From Verrucomicrobiota bacterium (GTDB lineage: Bacteria > Chlamydiota > Chlamydiia > Chlamydiales > 2-12-FULL-49-11), in contig JAFEGE010000107.1 of NCBI GenBank assembly GCA_018240105.1, positions 1 to 35,323 on the forward strand: a stretch of 35,323 nucleotides of DNA, read 5' to 3'. The translations under genes and the position numbers were made by a program. A model generated the notes under the pieces. It was not told the DNA's origin. It saw only the letters and a list, made by a program, of their open reading frames with translations, and made no database searches. Shown here in pieces: positions 24,852 through 32,961 of the stretch. Positions within the stretch are counted from its first letter, which is position 1; each line of letters begins with the position of its first letter.

Positions 24852-25466
24852 ATGCCAAGAAGCAATAACGATGAAGCTGTAGAAACAGCAAAAAAAACCT
24901 CACAACTCGATGAGCGCATTGATGAGTTTCTACTCAAACAGCGTCGCGTCTTTCTCTCTTCCCAAGTTGATGATGCGAGTGCACGAGCTGTCATCAGAAA
25001 ACTTTGGTATTTAGATTCTTTAGACTCTTCCAAACCGATTCTTTTTGTGATCCACTCTCCAGGTGGCTCTGTAGATTCTGGCCTTGCTATTTGGGATCAG
25101 ATTAAAATGATCTCTGCTCCTGTTTACACTTTAGTGACAGGGCTTGCAGCAAGTATGGGCTCTGTGCTTAGCCTCGCCGCAGAAAAGGGAAAACGCTTTG
25201 CCTCACCGATGGCACGTATTATGATCCACCAACCGATGATCTCTGGTGTGATGCATGGCCAAGCAACAGATCTCGAGATCCAAGCTAAAGAGATCTTAAA
25301 AACACGCGAGCAGTTAGTCGGACTTTACGCCGAAAAAACAGGAAAAGATCGCGCTGCTATTGAAAAAGCTCTCGATCGCGACACATGGATGAACGCTCAA
25401 GAAGCGCTCGCCTTCGGTTTAATCGACAAGATTGTCACCTCTTTTAAAGATTTTGAAAAAATGTAG
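24852..25466 (+). CDS. clpP: ATP-dependent Clp protease proteolytic subunit, ClpP1 type
   Basis: A 204-residue serine protease subunit forming the tetradecameric chamber fed by ClpX/ClpC. The triad is visible: Ser101 in GLAASMGS, His126 in IMIHQP and an Asp in DRDTWM (175-177). ATG 24852 is preceded by AAGGAG nine bases upstream. The N-terminus lacks the processed propeptide of some ClpPs. Gene order glyA-clpP-dapF matches CT432-CT431-CT430, making this the ClpP1 homologue; Chlamydiae have a second ClpP elsewhere. Confidence 0.93.
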   Translation: MPRSNNDEAVETAKKTSQLDERIDEFLLKQRRVFLSSQVDDASARAVIRKLWYLDSLDSSKPILFVIHSPGGSVDSGLAIWDQIKMISAPVYTLVTGLAASMGSVLSLAAEKGKRFASPMARIMIHQPMISGVMHGQATDLEIQAKEILKTREQLVGLYAEKTGKDRAAIEKALDRDTWMNAQEALAFGLIDKIVTSFKDFEKM

Positions 25467-26253
25467 TTTTTTCAAATATCAAAGTTTTGGTAATGATTTC
25501 ATCCTCATCGAAGATGAGGATGTCTCTTTTCTATCTCATTACAAAGATCAAATACCCCTCTTGTGTGAGCGCCGTTTTGGTATCGGCGCGGATGGCGTCT
25601 TATTATTACAACCCTCTCTCGTAGCAGACTATAAAATGCGCATCTTTAATGCGGATGGGAGTGAAGCCTCTATGTGTGGCAATGGCCTTGCCTGTCTCTC
25701 TCTACATATCGGGAAAGATAGCTCTATAGAGACAGCCTCTGGCATCTCTTTAACGCAGATACAAGAGGAGAATCTACGTATTAGCTTTCCTAAAGCTACT
25801 ATCCTAGAAGAAGAGCGCTTTTTAACCGCTACCATAAAAGGGAGAGTTGTAGATACAGGGACACCTCACTTTGTAATTTTTACAAACGATCTAAAAGACC
25901 CCTCTCTTATAGAGGTTGCAAAAAACTACCGTACAAATCACAACATCAATGTGACGCTTGCTCGCATAGATAGCTCAGATTTTTTAACTGTATGCACCTT
26001 TGAAAAAGGGGTTCTTGAAGAGACACTCTCTTGTGGGACAGGCGGTGCAGCCGCAGCTCTTCTTTTTGGGAAAAAATCGCTCACCGTGCGTTACCCCTCT
26101 TTAGAAACGGCAGAGTTTTTCATCGACAGCGCTAGCAAAGTGTGGATGAAAGCAACTCCTAATCTCACTTTTATGGGCACTCTTATAAGCATGACAGGTT
26201 TCAAAAAACCCTTTATTAAAAGCAATTTTTCTCCTAGAATGTTGTCCATTTAA
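25432..26253 (+). CDS. dapF: Diaminopimelate epimerase DapF
   Basis: About 266-273 residues. DapF interconverts LL- and meso-diaminopimelate for peptidoglycan; chlamydial DapF has also been shown to racemise glutamate. Both catalytic cysteines are present: MCGNG (Cys82 in the long form) and SCGTGGAA (Cys201). FGNDF near the N-terminus and RIFNADGSEASMCGNG are typical. There is no usable ATG: the frame opens with TTG 25432 or TTG 25453 (LKKCSFFKYQSFGNDF), both inside the end of clpP, so dapF overlaps clpP by 14-35 bases and likely depends on translational coupling. Confidence 0.92.
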   Translation: MSPLLKILKKCSFFKYQSFGNDFILIEDEDVSFLSHYKDQIPLLCERRFGIGADGVLLLQPSLVADYKMRIFNADGSEASMCGNGLACLSLHIGKDSSIETASGISLTQIQEENLRISFPKATILEEERFLTATIKGRVVDTGTPHFVIFTNDLKDPSLIEVAKNYRTNHNINVTLARIDSSDFLTVCTFEKGVLEETLSCGTGGAAAALLFGKKSLTVRYPSLETAEFFIDSASKVWMKATPNLTFMGTLISMTGFKKPFIKSNFSPRMLSI

Positions 26254-26269
26254 CTGAGGCTAATTTGTT

Positions 26270-27388
26270 ATGAAAATGAAGATCGGTGTTCCTAAAGAAA
26301 TTAAAAACTTAGAGTTTCGTGTTGGAGCAACGCCTACTATGGTACAAGGCTTTACAGAAGCGGGCCATGTAGTTGTTGTACAAAGAGGTGCTGGCGCTAA
26401 AATTGGATTTACAGACGAGATGTATGAACGCTCGGGCGGTAAGATTGTAGAGAGTGCGCGCGAAGCTTGGCAAGCTGATATGGTCATCAAAGTCAAAGAG
26501 CCGCAAGATGAAGAGTTTGCTTACATGCACGAAGGGCAGATCCTCTTTTGCTATCTACACTTAGCCCCGGATCCAAAGCAAACAAAGCAGCTTCTTGAGA
26601 AAAAAGTGATCGGCGTTGCCTATGAGACTGTATTTGATAAAGAAGGCAAACTCCCTCTTTTAACACCGATGAGTGAAATCGCAGGAAGGATCTCTGTCCA
26701 AGCTGGCGCTTATGCGCTGCAGATGGCTCAAGGCGGCAGAGGCGTTCTTTTAGGCGGCGTTCCAGGCGTTTTACCTGCTGAAGTCATCATCTTAGGTGGC
26801 GGTGTTGTCGGAACAAACGCAGCGCAGATGGCTCTTGGCTTCGGTGCCGATGTTACTATTTTAGATCGCGATCTAAAGAGACTTAGAGAACTCGATGCTA
26901 TCTATCGTGGCACATTAAAGACGCTCTACTCTACACCACAAATTATCAGCAAACTTCTTACCCACGCAGACCTCGTCATAGGTGCGGTTCTCATCCCTGG
27001 TAAAAAAGCGCCAAAGCTTGTGACAGAAGAGATGATCCAATCGATGCAACCAGGCTCAGTTGTTGTCGATGTCTCGATCGACCAGGGTGGCTGCTTTGAA
27101 ACCTCAAAGCCAACAACTCACTCTAATCCAACCTATGTCACCCACAATGTTGTCCACTACTGCGTTGCTAACATGCCAGGTGCCTGTGCTCGTACAGCAA
27201 CCCAAGCGCTCACAAACGCAACCTTCCCCTACGCGATACGGATCGCCAACGAAGGCTACAAAAAAGCGCTCAAAGAGGACGCCTTTTTCCGTCCCGGCCT
27301 AAACGTCTACCGCGGCATGGTCACAAACCAGCACGTCGCTCACGACCTTGGCTACGACTACTTCGCCCCCGAGAGCCTCCTGTCGTAA
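26270..27388 (+). CDS. ald: Alanine dehydrogenase Ald
   Basis: A 372-residue NAD-dependent enzyme interconverting L-alanine and pyruvate plus ammonium. Typical blocks: [18 protein letters not shown] at the N-terminus, [40 protein letters not shown] and the Rossmann loop [12 protein letters not shown]. Length matches the family (~371). It follows dapF by 16 bases and ends at a strong terminator, so it closes the glyA-clpP-dapF-ald unit. An in-frame ATG two codons later is equally possible. Chlamydiaceae lack this enzyme as far as known; here it could supply L-alanine or use it as a carbon and nitrogen source. Confidence 0.95.
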   Translation: MKMKIGVPKEIKNLEFRVGATPTMVQGFTEAGHVVVVQRGAGAKIGFTDEMYERSGGKIVESAREAWQADMVIKVKEPQDEEFAYMHEGQILFCYLHLAPDPKQTKQLLEKKVIGVAYETVFDKEGKLPLLTPMSEIAGRISVQAGAYALQMAQGGRGVLLGGVPGVLPAEVIILGGGVVGTNAAQMALGFGADVTILDRDLKRLRELDAIYRGTLKTLYSTPQIISKLLTHADLVIGAVLIPGKKAPKLVTEEMIQSMQPGSVVVDVSIDQGGCFETSKPTTHSNPTYVTHNVVHYCVANMPGACARTATQALTNATFPYAIRIANEGYKKALKEDAFFRPGLNVYRGMVTNQHVAHDLGYDYFAPESLLS

Positions 27389-27413
27389 AAAAGATACTCT
27401 TGGCTCTACCTAT

Positions 27414-27453
27414 AAAAAAGGCCTTGGCACACTATCGCGCCAAGGCCTTTTTT
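27414..27453. terminator. Strong bidirectional Rho-independent terminator
   Basis: Arms AAAAAAGGCCTTGGC (27414-27428) and GCCAAGGCCTTTTTT (27439-27453) form a perfect 15-bp stem with a 10-base loop. U-runs are present on both strands, so it can end ald transcripts (plus) and transcripts of the 27479-28000 gene (minus). Confidence 0.92.
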
Positions 27454-27478
27454 AATTTGTTGCTTATAAACTCTTTCT

Positions 27479-28000
27479 CTATCCACCTCTTCTAGCAACT
27501 CTCGTACGAGCAATCGCAAGGCGATGCAATACCCAGTCTATATTTTTACAACCATCTATTTCGCCTTCCGGAGAGTTCGGGCTCGCAAAGTTATGCACCA
27601 GCTTCGTAATTGCCTCTTTAAAAAACACAGTACGGCCGGGGGCTGTTTCGAAAATGGTGTAAAGAAGCTGATCTATTAACATCGCAGCTTCATGCATTTT
27701 TCTACATCTAGGAGAGCCTGGGACTGGCGTAAGAATACTTTCAATAACATCACAAACCAAATCTTTACGTAATTTAGAGCTATGTGTCATACAATAGCCA
27801 ACTCCCGCCATTTTTATAGCCAAAGAGAACTTTTCTTGTTCTAAACAAACTCTTGTGATGGCATCCACTCCTCCATCATAAAGATCAGGTGGCAATGCAT
27901 TTAAAGCCATAAACAACTCTTCTTTAGCACCATTTTTTACCAGTTGCTTAATTTCATTTCCTTGTTCAACCCCGTAAGATGCTACTGCAGATATACCCAT
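27479..28000 (-). CDS. Protein of unknown function, alpha-helical
   Basis: A 173-residue soluble protein, predicted mostly helical, with no signal peptide and no recognised domain. ATG 28000 has AGGAG eight bases upstream, and a bidirectional terminator follows the stop, so it is a convincing gene. Short helices such as EELFMALNALPPDLYDGGVDAI and EKFSLAIKMAGVGYCM could suggest helical repeats, but this is weak. It has five cysteines without metal-site spacing. It lies downstream of xerC on the same strand. Confidence 0.7.
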   Translation of the reverse strand: MGISAVASYGVEQGNEIKQLVKNGAKEELFMALNALPPDLYDGGVDAITRVCLEQEKFSLAIKMAGVGYCMTHSSKLRKDLVCDVIESILTPVPGSPRCRKMHEAAMLIDQLLYTIFETAPGRTVFFKEAITKLVHNFASPNSPEGEIDGCKNIDWVLHRLAIARTRVARRGG

Positions 28001-28078
28001 AAACTAACTCCTAGTTAATTAACGCGATCGATGCTACTGCAAAAGCACTTAAAAAACCACCGATGTTATCAAATCTAG

Positions 28079-28975
28079 TTAGACCTCTCGCGCAAGAGGG
28101 TGGGTCTTATGGTACACCTCATGCTTTAGCCGGTGGGAGACGTGTGTATAGATAGTTGTGGAGGAGAGACTCTTGTGGCCAAGGATCTCTTGGATGAGTC
28201 TAAGGTCCATCCCATTTTCTAGAAGGTGGGTTGCAATCGAATGGCGAAAGACGTGCGGCGTGATGGGAAGAGCAATCCCAAGCTCCTTTTTATACTGCTC
28301 ACAGAGGCGGTCTATAGAGCGGCTCGTAATGCGTGTTCCTCTGCTGCTTAGAAAAATCGCTCTGCTCTCTTTTTGTTTGCGATGTTTTTTACCATCTAGA
28401 TATCTCTCTGGATGGTTTAAAAGCGCCTCAACAAAGGAAGAGGCGGTCTTTGTTATGGGAACAATACGAGCTGCCCCCCCTTTACCCTCTATCTTTACAA
28501 GGTATTGCCCTTTTTGGAAATCTGTGCGATTTAATTTACACAGCTCTTCTACACGAATACCGGTAGCATAGAGAAGTTCAAAGATGGCGCGATCGCGAAA
28601 GCCTAGATAAGTTTTTGTATCGGGCATCTCTAAAAACTCTTTCACTTGCGCCACTGTTAAAACCCGAGGGAGACTCTTATCTAATTTTGGGGTCCCGATA
28701 AAAAGAAAGGGATTCTCTTGGATGATCTTTAGCGCTAAAAGATGTTTTGCAAAGGATCGCAATGCTGCTATATGCCTTGCGACACTTTTTTTAATAAGAT
28801 TTTTTTCATAAAGAGAAGCGATATAACTTCGAACAGATTCTTTGGTGAAGGTATCTTTAGCAAAGGCGTAGTAAGAGTAAAGATCGGTGCGATAACCGCG
28901 TATGGTATGGGTGGAAAAATTCTTACCAGCACGCAATTTTTCTAAAAAAAGATCGACCTCTTTCTGTAATTCCAT
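28079..28975 (-). CDS. xerC: Tyrosine recombinase XerC
   Basis: A 298-residue site-specific recombinase that resolves chromosome dimers at dif with its partner Xer. The SAM-like core-binding domain (1-100) is followed by a catalytic domain with all residues present: Arg141 (ATGIR), Lys165, His241 and Arg244 (HVFRH), His267 (LGHKSL) and Tyr276 (TTIYTH). Length fits XerC/XerD. XerC is favoured because a YbiT-type ABC-F gene lies close by, as CT347 (xerC) is near CT348 in C. trachomatis; XerD is not excluded by sequence alone. Start ATG 28975. Confidence 0.88.
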   Translation of the reverse strand: MELQKEVDLFLEKLRAGKNFSTHTIRGYRTDLYSYYAFAKDTFTKESVRSYIASLYEKNLIKKSVARHIAALRSFAKHLLALKIIQENPFLFIGTPKLDKSLPRVLTVAQVKEFLEMPDTKTYLGFRDRAIFELLYATGIRVEELCKLNRTDFQKGQYLVKIEGKGGAARIVPITKTASSFVEALLNHPERYLDGKKHRKQKESRAIFLSSRGTRITSRSIDRLCEQYKKELGIALPITPHVFRHSIATHLLENGMDLRLIQEILGHKSLSSTTIYTHVSHRLKHEVYHKTHPLAREV

Positions 28976-29050
28976 AGTAGCAAATCCTGTTGGACAGGCT
29001 CTTTCAATTTTTTTCTAGCCTATTACCTATTTATTCGTTATAAGTAAATT

Positions 29051-29100
29051 CATACTCAAGTAAATTCAAAAATTGAGATTTTTGCGTTTACTTGAGTATG
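29051..29100. repeat. Hairpin sharing its outer arms with the 6313-6487 MITE
   Basis: CATACTCAAGTAAA (29051-29064) pairs perfectly with TTTACTTGAGTATG (29087-29100); after two mismatches, CAAAAAT/ATTTTTG continue the stem. The outer sequence ATACTCAAG is the same as the terminus of the MITE-like element upstream of sctC, suggesting a related, minimal or decayed copy. It lies 30 bases before the membrane-protein gene, where it may contribute to transcription control. Confidence 0.6.
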
Positions 29101-29129
29101 CAAAGAACAGCCAATAAAGGAAAGACGTT

Positions 29130-29750
29130 ATGCCTCTTATGATCACTCCAATGCTAATGTTGATTGCAGCCATTATGGCCTACATCGTGATTATGCTTTG
29201 GTTTTCACCTTCGATCTTCATGTGTAACGACCCGGCAAAACCTACAAAGCGGGTCATGCTCCAATTTATTGCCTCTTCGTTTGTTCTGTTTCTTATCTTT
29301 ACGGGAGCCTTCTCTATACTGCTATCGGTCTCCATGACTTTAGCAATCTCTCCTCTTGCTGTTCTTCTGGCTACCATCGCTTGCTATGTTTTCAGTATCC
29401 TCTGGTATTCCCCTATCTTATTTGGTGTTTGCTTAAGTTGTAATCCTAATGGGGAGCGCTCAACAGCGACACAATTTATAGGAGCCTTCATCTTATCACT
29501 TCTATTCTCGTGGGTCTTTGCGATACTTCTAGCATGGCTCCCACGCCCCTCTTTCATCTCTGCTTTTTTCCTAGCCGTTATTCTTTGGATCGGATTTTCT
29601 GTCTCCAAACATCTACGTAGCGCTCTTTGGAAATGCGATGATAAAGCCAATAGCTGGATCCATATAGGAGCTGATTTCGGCAAATTTATTATCGTCGCCA
29701 TGATCTTAGCAGCCTTTATTAAAAAAGCAGCTCTACCCTCCTTCGGATAA
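29130..29750 (+). CDS. Integral membrane protein, DUF1761-like, with internal duplication
   Basis: A 206-residue protein with about six hydrophobic segments. The WxSP motif occurs twice (LWFSPSIFM near residue 25 and LWYSPILFG near 91), each following a helix, so the protein looks like a duplicated three-helix unit; the second half ends with GADFGKFIIVAMILAAFI. WYSP followed by FG recalls DUF1761 proteins of unknown function. Start ATG 29130 has AAAGGAAAG upstream. It sits between xerC and the phospholipase D gene, two genes not found between CT347 and CT348 in Chlamydia. Confidence 0.7.
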   Translation: MPLMITPMLMLIAAIMAYIVIMLWFSPSIFMCNDPAKPTKRVMLQFIASSFVLFLIFTGAFSILLSVSMTLAISPLAVLLATIACYVFSILWYSPILFGVCLSCNPNGERSTATQFIGAFILSLLFSWVFAILLAWLPRPSFISAFFLAVILWIGFSVSKHLRSALWKCDDKANSWIHIGADFGKFIIVAMILAAFIKKAALPSFG

Positions 29751-29775
29751 TCTGTTTTTCAAAAAATATAATTAA

Positions 29776-29804
29776 TTGATTTTTACTTAAAAACTAAGTA
29801 TTAT
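29776..29804 (+). promoter_or_regulatory. Candidate sigma-70-like promoter of the phospholipase D gene
   Basis: TTGATT (29776-29781) and TATTAT (29799-29804) are separated by 17 bases, ending 31 bases before ATG 29836. The surroundings are very AT-rich, so chance matches are easy. Confidence 0.4.
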
Positions 29805-29835
29805 ATTAGTTATATTTATTAATAATTACGTTAGA

Positions 29836-31308
29836 ATGACAGCTGTTATAAAAAAATCTTTTGACATCCATGCGCCCCTCTATTACACAAGAAAAATTCC
29901 CCCTCTTGTTAAAAAAATAACTATTATAGCTCTTGCTGTTTTGGCAGGCGCTGCTATAGGGGCTTTTGCGGGGCCTATAGGCATTATTATAGGAGCCTCC
30001 ATCGGCGGCTCTATTCCTCTTATCGCTATTGCCATAACTCTTCTCCACAGACGCCTCTTTACCCATCGCTTTGAGGCGGTAACAGCACCAGCAATGGTCG
30101 TACAAGGCTCCCCTCCTCTTAGCAAATACACAAAGGCTAGCGTAAAAGTCTTGACGAATGTGGAAGACTCTTTTGCTTGCAAAAAAGAGTTTATGAAGGC
30201 CGCCAAGCAAAGCATTGAGCTTTCTGCTAACTTTGCAGGGGGCAAAGAATTCCGCAAGGTGCTCGGGCTCATCGACGCTAAAATGGTAGAGCTGCCTCAC
30301 TTTAAAACCCACCTCTTGCTAAGTGAAGATTTATTAGAAGAGGCCGATAAGAAAGAGCTTGCCGCACTTGCAAAAAAATTTGAGGGACGCTTTGTTTATC
30401 TCATTACAGATCGGATTTTTTCGACAGAGCCAAATTTTCATTCAGAAGAGAATCATGTAAAAGCGCTCGTTGTAGATGGCGCTTTTGCTGTTGTAGGAGG
30501 TGAGGGGATAAGCACTGAGATGGTTCGTAGCACCTCTCCGAAAGAAGACTCTAGAGAGAGGCCCTTCATCTGTAAGCTGTTATCAAAAAGCTTCCGTGAT
30601 ATGGGTGTAGCCGTAGAGGGCCCTATCGCCTCTACGGTAAGAAGAGAATTTTTTAGGCTTTTTCATAAATGGGAAAGGCGGATGGGAAAACCACATGTGC
30701 TCAGATTTTTTCCTGTTGCAGCCAAGGATGTGGCCACTCCAAATGGCTGGGATACCGATACAGCTGTACTGAAAGAGGTGCGCATCAAATGCGTTGTAGG
30801 AGGTCCAGAACACTGTGGAACTAACCCTATCGATAAAACCCTTGCAAAACGAATTTTAAAAGCTATGCGAGAAGTGCGAATAGCAAGTCTTTTATTTAAT
30901 CCCTCGCCTCGCTTAAAAAAAGCCTTAAAAAGGACAGAAGCTCGTAAAATTGGCTACTTTAATGGGATCACCTTTCCTCTAAATGTTATTCAAGTTCTAA
31001 GAAGTCGTCCTCATTATTACCTTCTCTCACAAGTTTACGAGCATCAAAAAACCGACCAAATGTATCATAGCAAAGTTAGCACCTTTGATGGCCTTCATAC
31101 CGTAATCGGCTCCTATAATATAACAGAAAAAAGTTGTGAATCTGATGATGAAATTGTCCTTGTAGTAAAAGATTTTAGAGTCACAGCTCTTGTAAACGCT
31201 TCACTAGATGAAGATGGACGAGAGGGTCTTTTAATGCCGCTTCCTGGCAACCCCCTTGCTAGATTTGCCATAAAAGCTTTGACCGCCCCATTAAGCCCAC
31301 TTTATTAA
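29836..31308 (+). CDS. Phospholipase D-family protein with Inc-like bilobed membrane domain
   Basis: A 490-residue protein. Residues ~26-70 are two adjacent hydrophobic segments separated by a short turn (ALAVLAGAAIGAFAGPIG / GGSIPLIAIAITLL), the bilobed arrangement of chlamydial inclusion-membrane (Inc) proteins. The rest is a PLD-type enzyme with two intact HKD motifs: His207-x-Lys209-x4-Asp214 (NHVKALVVDGAFAVVGGEG) and His411-x-Lys413-x4-Asp418 (MYHSKVSTFDG, then VIGSYN). Both motifs being complete argues for catalysis on phospholipids or another phosphodiester. Chlamydiae have other PLD proteins (plasticity-zone pzPLD). Location in the inclusion membrane and type III secretion are inference. 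No good ribosome site; start by membrane domain and length. Confidence 0.82.
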   Translation: MTAVIKKSFDIHAPLYYTRKIPPLVKKITIIALAVLAGAAIGAFAGPIGIIIGASIGGSIPLIAIAITLLHRRLFTHRFEAVTAPAMVVQGSPPLSKYTKASVKVLTNVEDSFACKKEFMKAAKQSIELSANFAGGKEFRKVLGLIDAKMVELPHFKTHLLLSEDLLEEADKKELAALAKKFEGRFVYLITDRIFSTEPNFHSEENHVKALVVDGAFAVVGGEGISTEMVRSTSPKEDSRERPFICKLLSKSFRDMGVAVEGPIASTVRREFFRLFHKWERRMGKPHVLRFFPVAAKDVATPNGWDTDTAVLKEVRIKCVVGGPEHCGTNPIDKTLAKRILKAMREVRIASLLFNPSPRLKKALKRTEARKIGYFNGITFPLNVIQVLRSRPHYYLLSQVYEHQKTDQMYHSKVSTFDGLHTVIGSYNITEKSCESDDEIVLVVKDFRVTALVNASLDEDGREGLLMPLPGNPLARFAIKALTAPLSPLY

Positions 31309-31365
31309 CCCACGCTTAAAAATTGTAGAAATTTGCAGGGAAAGTAGTATATACTTGCCAGCCAT

Positions 31366-32961
31366 ATGATCGTTCTCGATAAGATTACAAAAAAACTTGG
31401 TGTGCGCATCCTTTTTGAGGATGTCTCGGTTGCTTTTAACGCTGGGAACCGCTACGGCCTTACAGGGCCTAATGGGGCTGGAAAGTCAACCCTTCTTAAA
31501 ATTTTGATGGGAGTCGAAGATGCCACTTCGGGTACCGTTTCCCTCCCTAAAAAAGTAGGCTTTTTAAAGCAAAATATCCATGAATTTAAAGACTTCAAAG
31601 CTCTCGATGTTGTCATCATGGGAAATAAACGACTTTGGAATGCTATGCAAGAGCAAGATGCTTTGTATGCTTTAGAGATGACCGATGCTATCGGGATGAA
31701 GCTTGCTGATTTAGAAGAGGTTGTAGCAGAAGAAAACGGCTACACAGCAGAGGCCGATGCAGAGATGCTCCTCGGTGGTATGGGCGTTGAAGAAGAGTTT
31801 TACAAAAAGCCGATGCACGCTCTACCTCTCGACTACCAATTCCGCGTTCTCTTGTGCCAAGCACTTTTCGGACAGCCTGATGCTCTTTTATTAGACGAAC
31901 CGACGAACCACTTGGACTTAGACTCTATCCACTGGTTAGAAGAGTTTTTAGAAAATTATGCCGGCACCTTGATCGTTGTCAGCCATGACCGCCATTTTTT
32001 AAACACAGTTTGTACCCATATTGCTGACATCGACTACGAAACGGTTATCATCTATCCTGGCAATTACGACTCCATGATCGTATCTAAATCTGAAGCACGC
32101 TCCAAATCGGAACTTGATAATAAATCGAAAGAGAAAAAAGTCTCCCAGTTAAAAGAGTTTGTTGCCAAGTTCGGTGCCGGTACGCGCGCCTCTCAGGTGC
32201 AGTCTCGTATTAAAGAGATCGAGCGTTTGCAGCCCCAAGACCTTAAAAAGTCGAACATTCAAAGGCCTTATATCCGCTTTAATAACCCCGAAAAACCCTC
32301 TGGCCAGATTGTTTTTAAATTAGAGCATATCGCAAAATCTTTTAACGGCGTCTCTGTTATTCCAGACTTCTCCTTAGAGATCCATAAAGGCGATAAAATC
32401 GGTGTTATCGGTAATAACGGCCGCGGAAAGACAACTCTTCTTCGCATGATCGCCGGCGTCCTCTCTCCTGATAAAGGGCAAGTGGTGCCAGGCCACCAAG
32501 TAGATCTTGGCTACTTCCCACAAAACCACACCGATATTTTAGAGAAGGGCTCGAAAGAGTCGATGATCGACTGGCTCCGCACCAAAAAAACCCATGTGAT
32601 CGAACAAGATATTCGTGGAGTCCTTGGTAAACTTCTCTTCTCTGGGGATGAAGGATTAAAACTCCTCTATCAGCTCTCAGGGGGTGAGACCGCGCGCGTT
32701 ATTCTAGCCTCTCTTATGCTCAACAACTTCAATACGCTTATTCTTGATGAGCCGAATAACCACCTCGATCTTGAATCAGTCTCTGCTTTAGGTGTCGGTC
32801 TAAAAGAGTTTAAAGGCACTGTAGTTGTTGCCTCGCACGATAGAGACCTTTTGACCCACTGCGCGACTAAAATCATCTCTTTAGAAGAAGATGGCATCCA
32901 TTTTCATAATGGCCCTCTCGAAGAGTTCCTTAAAGAGAAAGAAGCCTCTCAGCGTCGATAG
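31366..32961 (+). CDS. ybiT: ABC-F ATPase, YbiT subfamily
   Basis: A 531-residue protein with two ATP-binding domains and no membrane segment, acting on ribosomes. First domain: Walker A GPNGAGKST, Walker B LLLDEPTNHLDLDS, and a degenerate signature (LPLDYQFRVLL), as in E. coli YbiT. Second domain: GNNGRGKTT, intact LSGGETARV and LDEPNNHLDLES. The linker includes KKVSQLKEFVAKFGA and the PYIRFN block typical of YbiT. Corresponds to CT348. ATG 31366; its 3' end overlaps the convergent kinase gene by 32 bases. ABC-F proteins tune translation; the specific role of YbiT is not settled. Confidence 0.93.
   Translation: MIVLDKITKKLGVRILFEDVSVAFNAGNRYGLTGPNGAGKSTLLKILMGVEDATSGTVSLPKKVGFLKQNIHEFKDFKALDVVIMGNKRLWNAMQEQDALYALEMTDAIGMKLADLEEVVAEENGYTAEADAEMLLGGMGVEEEFYKKPMHALPLDYQFRVLLCQALFGQPDALLLDEPTNHLDLDSIHWLEEFLENYAGTLIVVSHDRHFLNTVCTHIADIDYETVIIYPGNYDSMIVSKSEARSKSELDNKSKEKKVSQLKEFVAKFGAGTRASQVQSRIKEIERLQPQDLKKSNIQRPYIRFNNPEKPSGQIVFKLEHIAKSFNGVSVIPDFSLEIHKGDKIGVIGNNGRGKTTLLRMIAGVLSPDKGQVVPGHQVDLGYFPQNHTDILEKGSKESMIDWLRTKKTHVIEQDIRGVLGKLLFSGDEGLKLLYQLSGGETARVILASLMLNNFNTLILDEPNNHLDLESVSALGVGLKEFKGTVVVASHDRDLLTHCATKIISLEEDGIHFHNGPLEEFLKEKEASQRR

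Noticed and set aside
28001-28078. Short minus-strand hydrophobic frame (SAFAVASIALIN) between xerC and the unknown gene
   Set aside because: It shares a 12-base block with the start of the next gene, but has no start codon or ribosome site; too little to call a gene or a pseudogene fragment.
31366-32961. Missing LSGGQ in the first ABC domain as evidence of decay
   Set aside because: YbiT-type ABC-F proteins normally lack the canonical signature there; the rest of the protein is intact.
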